This document shows, one piece after another, positions 22,480 through 31,437 of a stretch of DNA of 47,829 nt. The position numbers were made by a program, and so were the translations under genes. Under the pieces are notes generated by a model. That model was not told where the DNA came from. It saw nothing but the letters and a program-made list of their open reading frames with translations, and made no database searches. The DNA comes from Mnemiopsis leidyi. Taxonomy: Eukaryota; Ctenophora; Tentaculata; Lobata; Bolinopsidae. Each line of letters opens with the position of its first letter. Positions within the stretch are counted from its first letter, which is position 1. The stretch covers positions 28,993 through 76,821 of the forward strand of contig JH153427.1 in NCBI GenBank assembly GCA_000226015.1. Reading direction: 5' to 3'.

Positions 22480-25400
22480 TTTTATACACTCTCTCTCGTA
22501 TCTGCGTGTTGCTATAGAAACATCTCCCGACCTGATAAGCACAATTCCACTTACACGACTCCGAAACTCGCTGAGACGTGGTGTAGCGGAGGTAGACAGT
22601 TCACTTCGTCGTATCAGCGAGACACACGGAGACTCACCCTCTCTCAACACCCTCCGTGATACCGTCTCCAGATTAGTGTACGACAATGAGATCCAGAAGA
22701 ACAACAACAATGTACACTTTGTGTTCTCGGTAGCGGAGCAGGAGGAGTTGTTGAATAGTAGTCCTGGCGGAGGGGGAGGGGTGGTGGAAGAGGAGGAGGT
22801 GGAGGGGTACAGTCTGGACTCTTCTGGATCTGAGGAGTTTTCTAGGTTTGTCATTTACTGCCGAACTTTGCACTATACTGTTTTGTTCTTGACATGGTTT
22901 GTACTTCATTTGCTCGTAAAGTTTGATTTGTAATGAATCGAGGAAAAATGTAAAACCATAATCTTTGTTATGAATAGGACTATTCGGTATGTACGCATCT
23001 TCACGACCATATATATATAGTTGTTTTAATTTCATCTACAGAAGCTTTGACATAACGCATTTATACATTATAACAGATAGATATAATCCTGTTCTTACAC
23101 TATGTTTATACAGCCTAATAAGATTAATGCTCGTGAGGTTAGCTCAATAGTTTAACTTAGTATAATAGCTATATATTATCGAGCATCTAACAATAGAAAC
23201 ATTAAAACTCATTCCGCTTTACAATAATTCACTTAAACATTGGTGTTAAATATCCAACAAAAACAGTAAAATTTTAGTTTATAAAGGCGCTTCCAAGGCC
23301 GGGCACTTTGCCAATCTTAAATTATGTAAAAAACGTATTTCCCTTATCGTCGATTTTCGATGACATGTAATTGGTAGTGCAAGTTGCAACTTAAGTCTCA
23401 AGTTGTAAACAAATAGAATGTCTTACCATCTGACATCTCACTGACACTCAACACAGGTACGCATTTTTAACGTTTCTTATTTAACTGACTCATGTGGAGA
23501 AAAATTAATTGTTTAAATATCATCCTCCAGCTTGTGTGCCTCAATTCCATTTGGTATGTGTCTGTGTTTGTTTTATTCAACTCAGTCAAATTATCACTTG
23601 GAAATGAAGGTGAACCCTTTGGTGCACGTAAGCATTAAGCAATGACGATTGGACACTGAGTTAGGATCAGTTGGTCCGTTTTCCCGGCTAACCCTTAAGT
23701 ATCATCCTGTTTTTTTCGATTCAACTCTAGTCCTCAATCCTCAATGTAGCAAGTTGTTAAATCCATAAAACAGTCGTCTAAATTGTATTTGCCGTTATTA
23801 ATGTAAAAAGAAGGATGATGGCTGATGCGTGAAGTGTTAGTAGTAGTGATCTCAGCATGACGAGCTAAGCTGCGCGTACGGAAAAGAATAAGAAACTTAC
23901 AATATTAAATCAGTCGTCTCCGGCGTGGTGTAGGGGCTAGCATCTGTGGCTCTCACCCACAAGACCCGGGTTCGATTCCCGGCGTCGGAACTTCTTTTGT
24001 CCAAATTATTTGTTCATGATTTTTGTCATGACTCGGTTATATCATTGAAATTATTCAACGCGTTAGACATGCACCAAAATGATATGTTGTCACATTCCTC
24101 ACTGTAATAATATTTCTGAAATATCCCAGACCTTATTAGACAAGTGAAGACGCTTGTTAAAATTATGTCAATCATTGCCATATGCTTAAGCACTGACCTA
24201 TAATTACAAATGTACATGAACTACTTAGTTCTTACTAGATACATTGAACAGTCACTACAGCACTCATAAGTAATTTAGTAGACCCCTAACTTTCTACCTG
24301 TGCTAGGCTGCGATCTCAAATTACACAGTACGTTATCTCGTGGCTTGCTGTGCTGTGTAATGTAATTACTCATTATAGAATTACGAGTGTAAACATCTCC
24401 CGATCGATCTGCAACTCAGTCGTCAGCAGCTATCATGTTTCGTTTCTTTGTCTCGGCACTGTCCTTCCGCTGTGACGAATTGTTGTCTTTTCTCATTGAA
24501 TTTTGTGGAGTGACAAGTTTCCATTGAGTGTTGAATGTTGGAAATAAAACCGATAATTTCACGTCTACTTGTACAATGTTTACTTTGTTTGTACTTTGTC
24601 CCTGTTCTAAAACAGTGCTTACTGAACATCCACCTTACTCTGTACTATGTGAGAACATACGAAGATTTGTTTGGTAAAGTAGTAAAGTTTGCAGATATAC
24701 AGTGTACAGTGTGCAGTGTACCGTGTACATTGTACAGTGTACACTGTATATCTACAAACTTTACTACACTGTACACACCGCTCCAGAGTTATCTCTCCAC
24801 CGTTTACCGATCTCCTAATGACTCACTGCTCCACAATAACTGCGATACAAATCTCACACAATGCCCTGCATACACGGAGACACTGCGTTGTCAAGGACAA
24901 CTATTAAAGTATACAGCCGGAAGTACAATCACCCTCGCCTCGTTGTCGTTCCATGGGCAACGTTTTTACTCCCGTACATTTAGTGCCAGATGTGCATATT
25001 ATGTGCATATTACGGATAATATGTGCTTGTAGGCGTTTGTTTCCTTGTCTTGCTTTACCTCTTAATGTCAGAGCTTATTCCATCTTTGTATTTGCTTGAT
25101 CAACATATCGTTCTTGATTTGATCGTACTCAAGTTGTCACACTCTGCGTAGGAACTAAGATATTATATTTATAGTGTAACGTGTAACGTATTATAGTGTG
25201 ACAGTGTGTGTGTAACGTGTAACGTGTAACATATTATAGTGTGTGTGTAACGTGTAACGGGGTCTTGCTAGCTATGTAGAGATGAGTAGTAACAGTGTCG
25301 GTAGATCTACTTTCTTTGTCGATACTCTACAAGAAATCGCAGTCTCAGGGTGCGTTACAGCCTGTTTGTGTACTAAGTATATTTAGTTAAGTCTTAAGTC

Positions 25401-26047
25401 TTTACTATAATACTATCACGGACATACAATGTACACTGAGTACATACACTCACATTACATGCAAATAACACAACACACAATCTCGTCATAAACTTTGTAA
25501 AAAGTTAGTGTTTAACTCACATTTTCGTTGTGATATCAGGATTCAGGATCACGGTCTAGGTTTACTGGCAAATTTTTATTACAATATAGATTTAAGTCTA
25601 GATTAGAGGTTTCAAGGTTTACCCGAATAAGGTAATTTCTGCGCATAGCCCGATTTAAGCGTGGTTTTGTTCTGCACTCCCACATGGAACATAAAGTCTT
25701 ACCCAGTGTTATTTCAGTGACGACGAAGAAGCACCGCTAAACAATGACGAGCACGAAAATGGTTCTGACAGGTAAACACAGCAGCACGTTTTTCTACCTT
25801 TTCTACTGTTCTGCAAAGTCAGGCGTCATATAACTCTTTCGAGATCAATCATTTAATCAAAAGTTACATGATACACCCGATATCTTCCAACCCTACCATA
25901 TCTACAAAAGTAGACTTGAACTGTGTAGCCTGAAAAAGAAGGATTAAATTCCAACGTGTTCCATAGGAGCGAGGTGTCGTCCTTCATTAGGAGTAAATCA
26001 GAATCGTCAGCCTACTATCGCCGGTATCGTTGTAACTATATTCACTT
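22480..26047 (+). CDS. candidate 5' exons of a plus-strand gene (possibly the TMCC-like gene)
   Basis: Three pieces join in phase. The first ends at 22845 with donor GTTTGT; its frame, open from at least 22391, includes SRLVYDNEIQKNNNNVHFVF and then a Gly/Glu-rich acidic run. The second is 25718-25771 (acceptor ATTTCAG, donor GTAAAC), encoding DDEEAPLNNDEHENGSD. The third runs from 25967 (acceptor CCATAG) to 26047 (strong donor GTAAGT), or to 26023 with a weaker donor; it begins SEVSSFIRSKSESSAYYRR. The start of the first piece is uncertain because no good ATG is present; the CTCAG before 22480 is a likely acceptor. Acidic and serine-rich text of this kind fits the variable N-terminal part of TMCC-like proteins, but the phase of the last donor does not obviously match the exon at 29287, so a separate gene or a missing exon is possible. 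Confidence 0.45.
23919..23990 (+). tRNA. tRNA-Glu, anticodon CTC
   Basis: A complete 72-nt cloverleaf with a seven-pair acceptor stem (one G-T), a D-arm, an anticodon stem TGTGG/CCACA with loop CTCTCAC giving anticodon CTC at 23952-23954, and a T-arm CCGGG-TTCGATT-CCCGG. The discriminator base is A, CCA is not encoded and there is no intron. Box A-like and box B-like (GGTTCGATTCC) promoter sequences are internal. It lies in what may be an intron of the surrounding plus-strand gene. A T run (CTTCTTTTG) follows soon after the 3' end, as expected for polymerase III termination. Confidence 0.96.
24679..24767. repeat. inverted repeat with 30-bp arms
   Basis: GTAGTAAAGTTTGCAGATAT at 24679 begins a 30-base arm that is the reverse complement of 24738-24767 with a single mismatch. 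The 29-base spacer is itself made of repeated TGTACA/GTGTAC words. It would form a long hairpin in either strand. No flanking target duplication was seen. Confidence 0.85.
25160..25262. repeat. GTGTAAC-type short tandem repeat
   Basis: Repeated GTGTAAC and TATTATAGTGTG words occur in a higher-order pattern across about 100 bases, with two copies of a block containing GTAACGTGTAAC followed by TATTATAGTGTG. Non-coding minisatellite in a probable intron. Confidence 0.7.
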
Positions 26048-27834
26048 GTAAGTGTGAGGAGTGATTTACTGCACCTTCTTCCACACTACTTCTTCATGTT
26101 GCTATGGTTACCACAGCTATCGTTGCTATGGTTGCTATGGTAAAGCCAAGAGTGATTGGCCAGCTGAGATTTTACCTTGAGTGATGTGATTTGTGGCCTT
26201 TGCTATTTTGTGATTGGCTAAAAAATTGCACTCAGTAGATTTTGCTCTTGAAAAGGTTTTGCGTATCATTAACACTGAAAAAGTGTTTTTTCATATACGG
26301 ACAAAGTTATAAAAGTATTCTCTTACTCAGATCAGCATATCTTTTTAAGCAAACATAATACAATTCTTATGGTGACAATTAACTTTTACCTAGCATTGAC
26401 TTGATTATCGACCACCACTCACCTGCAGTTGATTACAACTTTAAATTAAGCTATGTTTTAAACCTGAATGTTGCTTAGTAGGGGACTTGATTATTTAACT
26501 GGCTTACACATCCTCATTTACCACTTGTTATATGATTTTGTGCTGCTCGATATTTTCGTTTTTCTGTAACATGTGAATGACAGCAGTGTAAACCGAATGT
26601 TATGAACACAACAAAAGTGTAAGTTTTTCTCTTCAACAACATTTAAAAATAAAGTTTTATACAATCATAAAGTGACGAACATTCCCCGTTTGGAGGGGGG
26701 AATTAGATTACTGTCTCCTACATGAGCTCTTCCTACCACCCTTCACTCCAAAAAGCACGTACACTGCTGAGCTCCCGATGAATTACAACTGCAACTATCA
26801 ACTATTCCGGAATGTGTCAAGCTGCAACTGGATTGTCTTCACGACTGATGAAAGTTGTTGAAACTGCCTCGGATGTGGGGATATGTCAGCGCGTTCCTGA
26901 AATAACACAGACTTTCTCGTCAAATATGCCACCGAAATTCGTTTCGTCTATCTTGATGTCAAATATGCCACCGAAATTTGTTTCGTCTATTTTGGTGTTT
27001 GAAGCAGCTTTTAAATATTGTTTCTAAAACGCTTTGTACAAATGGAGATGTAATCAAGAATCATAAATCGCTAACGAGGTCCAAATCAAAATTAGCCTAT
27101 ATGAAAGTCTACATGTGCCTGGCTGTGTTGTTATGGAAATTGACGTGCGTGCTAATTTCACGGATAATTGGTAACGAGTAATTAAACTACACGACACGCT
27201 TCAAGCAGTCAATGAGCTTGTTCATTGTTGTATACCGATCTGTTATCTTGTAACGACTGTCGTCTTTGTGTTAACACTTATTTGGTATTTTTCTGACTAA
27301 ATGTTTCTGTGAACAGTCCCTCAGTTTTGGTATCTGTTAAAAATATAAAGCATTTATCAAACAGTTCTGATAAAGTGCTGGCAGTCAATAGTCATCTTAT
27401 CTGTAGAACTAGACTGTCCAGAAAGCATTGTTGTGGTTAGTCACAGTTATCCCAACAATAGCTGTAACAATAGCAAGACAACTTGCTACTGCAATCTTGT
27501 TTCTAGGGTTCCCGGACTATATGAAGACAAGCTATATGGTGTCATCTGATACGTGTCTAACCCTAACCCTAATCCTAACAAGGTCTTCATATAGCCCGGT
27601 TACCACCTGTTCTCATGGTCCGCATTTTCATTGTGACTACTAGAGGACTCTACTGTTTCAGTAATGTGTGTCGTGATCATTCCCTCATACCCCCATTATA
27701 TTAGAATATTAAACACGTGAACACATACTCAATTAGCACGTTTCTCTTGCTTGCGTTTTGTTGCGGCGTGGTGTGTATACCTATAGGCTACTAGGCTCGC
27801 TGCTCGCAATATTCTCTGTTTAATGTGCATAACC
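26048..27834. other. non-coding stretch, probable intron
   Basis: No exon I can support. It contains a short duplicated block near 26920-27000 (a 36-base unit beginning with TCAAATATGCCACCGAAATT, twice) and an inverted repeat enclosing telomere-like units at 27511-27600, listed separately. Open frames here are short and depend on the duplication. Confidence 0.4.
27511..27600. repeat. inverted repeat enclosing telomere-like CCCTAA units
   Basis: CCCGGACTATATGAAGAC at 27511-27528 is nearly the reverse complement of GTCTTCATATAGCCCGGT at 27583-27600 (16 of 18 positions). Between them lies CTAACCCTAACCCTAATCCT, which resembles the animal telomere repeat. It could be a scar of double-strand break repair or a small foldback element. 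Confidence 0.6.
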
Positions 27835-28066
27835 TCACTGCTTCTTTAGCCTGTCTTGTATGTACAGTTCTTCTAACTCCCACTTATACAATTTGTACTC
27901 CGTACACAGCTTATACATTGTTGGTACACCGTATTCTATTTGCTGTCCACGGGTCAGCTCGTTTCTCAGCGTAGTGACATCTATACATTTCTTTGTCTGG
28001 TAGTGTGTCACAGTACAGTGTATACGTTTTAGAAAGTATAAACCTAGTGTACGTCGAACGTGCTTT
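27835..28066 (-). CDS. candidate terminal exon of an unidentified minus-strand gene
   Basis: On the minus strand, after a TTTGTGTAG acceptor at 28067-28068, an open frame reads KHVRRTLGLYFLKRIHCTVT and continues to RLKKQ and a TGA at 27835, about 77 residues. The composition is protein-like (mixed basic, hydrophobic and aromatic residues). I do not recognise a family. An open exon-like piece lies upstream on the same strand at 28332-28553, but the phases of the two do not match directly, so they may not join. The 50-bp palindrome at 28075-28124 sits directly upstream of the acceptor. Confidence 0.3.
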
Positions 28067-28074
28067 CTACACAA

Positions 28075-28124
28075 AATGTACACACCTCATGTAAATTGTA
28101 CAATTTACATGAGGTGTGTACATT
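28075..28124. repeat. perfect 50-bp palindrome
   Basis: The 25 bases from 28075 (AATGTACACACCTCATGTAA onward) are exactly mirrored by the reverse complement ending at 28124, with no spacer. Such a sequence can extrude a cruciform. It could be the fused ends of a small transposon or the product of an inverted duplication. The flanks contain many more TGTAC and GTGTACG words. Confidence 0.9.
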
Positions 28125-28172
28125 GTACCCTTTAAATTTAACAAAATGTACATAGTTGAATGTACGCACCAA

Positions 28173-28217
28173 GTGTACGCAGCTGGTGTACGAAGCTGGT
28201 GTACGCAGCTGGTGTAC
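28173..28217. repeat. 13-bp minisatellite
   Basis: GTGTACGCAGCTG, GTGTACGAAGCTG and GTGTACGCAGCTG lie head to tail from 28173, followed by a partial unit. They lie 50 bases from the palindrome and share its TGTAC words. Confidence 0.85.
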
Positions 28218-28331
28218 TTACACTTGAACTAAGTGTAAGTAACTGGTTTGTGTACAATCACACCTCACCACGTGTCCAACAATCGTAGTTTTCGCTTTGT
28301 CCGCCAGTTACGTATGTTCTATTGTATTTAC

Positions 28332-28553
28332 TGTGAGTAGAGCAGCCAACACTTGACGATTTCTTTTATCCGAGCAATACACAGACACAGCGTGCTTTGC
28401 CATCCCCGTCATTTGTTCTGGGTAGTCATTAGCTCCGCTAATTACGGCCATATAATTGATTAGCCGTGTTTGGATAATTAAGTCTATTGTGGTTTCCTGT
28501 TTGTTACTTACACTCGGCTCGCTGCAGTTATCTACTTTTTTGATGCGGGACAT
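28332..28553 (-). CDS. candidate first exon of an unidentified minus-strand gene
   Basis: An ATG at 28553 (AAATGTCCC context) opens 74 codons, starting MSRIKKVDNCSEPSVSNKQE, that end at a GTAAAT donor directly after the codon at 28332. Unspliced, the frame stops at 28308. The sequence is protein-like with a predicted helical stretch around residues 20-40 and no recognised domain. It is on the strand opposite to the surrounding TMCC-like gene and would sit within one of that gene's introns. Confidence 0.35.
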
Positions 28554-29071
28554 TTGATGCCATCTCAGTATGTAACAGTGAAGTCACATGCAATATATGC
28601 AGGGTTGTATAAAAGTAACACGTAAATACAGCCGGTGATATAATTTTGTTCTGTTACTTAACGGAACCCCTACTTTCCTACACAATTTACATTATATTGC
28701 GTGTTGGTGCTATGCGATTTACATTGTTTTTCGTGCTGATACTTTTCTGGGTAATTCAAGTGCACTGCTATAATTTTATGCAAATTTACAGCGATCAGTC
28801 AGATCCGTCCGACAGAATTTAAACCGATGAGGATCCATTGTATTCTCTGTGCTATTTGTAGACACTTTGTTTGGCGTTAAACTTGTACTTATCATTTTAT
28901 CAAGCTCAGTTTTATTTCCATTGATGAGTCACCATGATCTTACACGTACAATACGTGCAACACGTATCATGAGCCACTAGTTTTGCCTAACTGAGTCAGT
29001 GTACAGTTTGTCAAGTATCGTTGTTTCTTCCGTCGTCCGGCTTCTATTTTCCCATATCCCCCACTCTGTCG
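28554..29071. other. intergenic or intronic DNA
   Basis: No gene, RNA or repeat that I can support. This segment would hold the promoter of the candidate minus-strand gene if that gene is real. Confidence 0.35.
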
Positions 29072-29260
29072 AGCTATACAATCCGTGTATACTCTCTCCG
29101 AATACTATACAATCCGTGTATAGTGTATACTCTCTCAGAACACTATACAATCCGTGTATACTCTCTCCGAATACTATACAATCCTTGCATACTCTCTCCG
29201 AATACTATACAATCCGTGCTACACAATCTGTGTATTCTCTCTCCGAATACTACACAATCT
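29072..29260. repeat. minisatellite of about 31 bp directly upstream of a coding exon
   Basis: The unit ACTATACAATCCGTGTATAC plus CTCTCTCCGAAT recurs about six times with variations (CTTGCATAC, TACACAATCTGTG). The array is open in all three plus-strand frames, which creates spurious overlapping ORFs. It stops within 30 bases of the ATG at 29287, so it occupies the promoter or the end of the preceding intron. Confidence 0.85.
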
Positions 29261-29286
29261 GAGCTGTGTATACTCCCTCACTCCGG

Positions 29287-31132
29287 ATGAACTTCTTGTC
29301 AGTAGATTACCCGGTCATGTCCCGGAAGTACAAGACAGAGAAGGGGCACCGCCGTGCGGCCAGTATCGGGACAACCCTGGACAAAGTACTCCGTCCCCAC
29401 GCCCCCCTCGACAAGAGCAGCAGTGCTAACTCCAGTTTCGAGAAGGGCTTCGACAAGGAGCGGGGAGTGAGGGTGTTGTCCGAGAGTAAGCTGAGGGAGG
29501 AGGTGGACTTGTTGGAGGGGAGGAGGAGGAGGGAGGGGTCTCCTCTCATCCTCCCTCCTCGACCTGCTTCTTTGTCTCCCACTCTGGGGTTAGTTCTTGT
29601 CGGGGGAACTATTTGGAATTGCAGTTTTACCACTTTACTCTAGTTTAACTCTATTTTCATACTAGTTAACTTTACACCTTTCCACGGTTTTACTCTATTT
29701 TTAGCCTTCAGTAAACTTAATACTAGTTTTATTCTTCTGAGGGCTATCCTAATGAAGCCTGATAAAACCTCATGGTTTAAGTTTTAGAGTGTCTAGCTGT
29801 GCTACTTACTATCTATGACTATCTATGACATGAACATCTATGACTATGATTATCTATGAATGGCTATAACTGGCTATAGAATTGGAGCTGCAAGTCAACA
29901 GAGACATTTAACTTCTATTCTTGACTAGCACCTAGTGAAATATCACACTTGTGTTGGGATGATAACACATTTCTTCCCCAGGGCTGACAGCGTATCCAAT
30001 GTGAGCGAGGACGTTAGAACTAGTATAGAAGGGAAACTTCGAGAAGACTACGATGTTTTACTTAAAGAGGTCCGCGAGTTGCGGGTAGGTTTGCAAAACA
30101 CTTTTACTTTTTGAAGAAACTTGTTTTCTTTTAAACCCTCTCAGATACAAACTTGGATAATCGTACTGCACTGCGCCTCCTTATGTTGTTGTATTGACAT
30201 TGTTACTCATATGTTTTGCCCTGTTTTACCGATAACTCGATAAGTCTACCAACATTCCCTCAGGAAATGTACACTGAAGGTATTAGACAAGTTAACGAGA
30301 ATCTAGCTCGACAACACGACTACTTTGTAGAGGCGATCCAGGGTAGTGACATGAGGATGCGACTCATTGACGACCGGGTAGATGATAAACTCGATAAATT
30401 CCAGTAAGTGTAATAGTGCCCCCCCGGCCCCCACCCCTTTGTAATTCGTAACAATCTCTTTGTTTTGTAGAATCTTTGGAGGTCTACACTCTACACCCAT
30501 TCTCATCTGATACCGGCGTCTATTAAATTATTATGTTTTTCCGCTTTAGAAGATGATATAACTTAAACTTCTTCAAATTTTCAGTTATTCATCTGATGAG
30601 CGAATCAAAGAGATCGAAGAAAGACTTGATGATTACAAATATAAGATGACAAGATTCGAGGAATTGCAAGTAAATACTTAGAAATATATCGCACGATTGA
30701 ACACTCACAAATCCAAGAAGGATCCCAAGTACAATAATAATCAAGTTTATGAAATCCTGTGCCCCAAATAAGATGAAATTCCACCACCCTGACCCCCCCC
30801 CCACCACCACCCTGACCCCCCCTCCTCCTCCAGGAACAGAGACGGATGGAGCACCCTCTGACGGGTAACGACATCGCCAGCAGAGGTCGTGACGTCATGT
30901 CCTCCGTTATCTCCCTCGGTCTCGCTACTGTCTCCCTCCTACTCTTCGTCTTCACCACCGCTGTCGACTGTCTCAAAGTGTTTAACGAAAATAACGCCTT
31001 GTAAGTGTTCTTCTTGTTTGTTATATTTGATGGATTATATAGTGAAATATTAAGTATAAGTTTAGATATTTAAATACATATGATTAGTTGTTACTAGAGT
31101 GCTTTCACCATTACTGTTACACTTACAGATAA
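29287..31132 (+). CDS. TMCC-like coiled-coil membrane protein, six exons
   Basis: Exons 29287-29588, 29982-30084, 30264-30403, 30585-30669, 30834-31000 and 31129-31132 join in phase with GT-AG ends and give 266 residues from the ATG at 29287. That ATG may be an alternative start, since more exons may lie upstream. The protein begins with a basic, Ser-rich region (KGHRRAASIGTTLDK), continues with a long charged coiled coil over exons 2-4 (including MRLIDDRVDDKLDKF and IKEIEERLDDYKYKM) and ends with a hydrophobic segment, SSVISLGLATVSLLLFVFTT. This arrangement, and the short basic/polar stretch before the membrane segment, match the C-terminal half of TMCC1-3, endoplasmic-reticulum proteins that act in membrane contacts. 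TMCC proteins normally have two C-terminal membrane segments; here the last exon adds one residue and a stop. The second segment is missing or lies beyond the LINE inserted downstream. Confidence 0.72.
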
Positions 31133-31437
31133 CTTGTCACTAACGTATTAGGAACGGTATTCGTGGGGAAGAGTCTCAAATTTTCAATGATAAAACACCT
31201 TATTTTTCAAAATTTTTTGGCTCTGCCTTAGTTCTGGGCGGTGAAATACTCTCAAATGGTCCAATGGACACAGATTGACCCCCAAAAACAAAGGTAGAAG
31301 CATTTCCGTTCACACTACTACTTGATTTCCGTTCACACTACTACTTATTTTGTTGCTCTTTATCTCGTCTCGCATGCAATAGCGATAAGAGATAAGCCGA
31401 ATTGCTAACCTCGTTCGCGTTTACCACGACCAACACC
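31133..31437. other. 5' flank of the LINE with a 23-bp tandem repeat
   Basis: Two copies of ATTTCCGTTCACACTACTAC occur 23 bases apart at 31302 and 31325. Upstream, around 31160-31185, lies an arm similar to the MITE at 21.4 kb. Repeated units in front of ORF1 can be promoter units of LINEs, but this is inference. The 5' end of the LINE is not defined. Confidence 0.4.

Noticed and set aside
22429..22854. Minus-strand ORF of 141 codons opposite the candidate exon
   Set aside because: It contains Ser/Pro homopolymer runs that are the shadow of the Gly/Glu-coding strand, which has matching splice phases.
26812..27027. 71-codon ORF with an internal duplicated peptide
   Set aside because: The duplication is a simple 36-base DNA repeat; no homology or splice support.
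28999..29429. Three overlapping plus-strand ORFs at the minisatellite
   Set aside because: They are reading frames of the 31-bp array; only the part from 29287 joins the downstream exons in phase.
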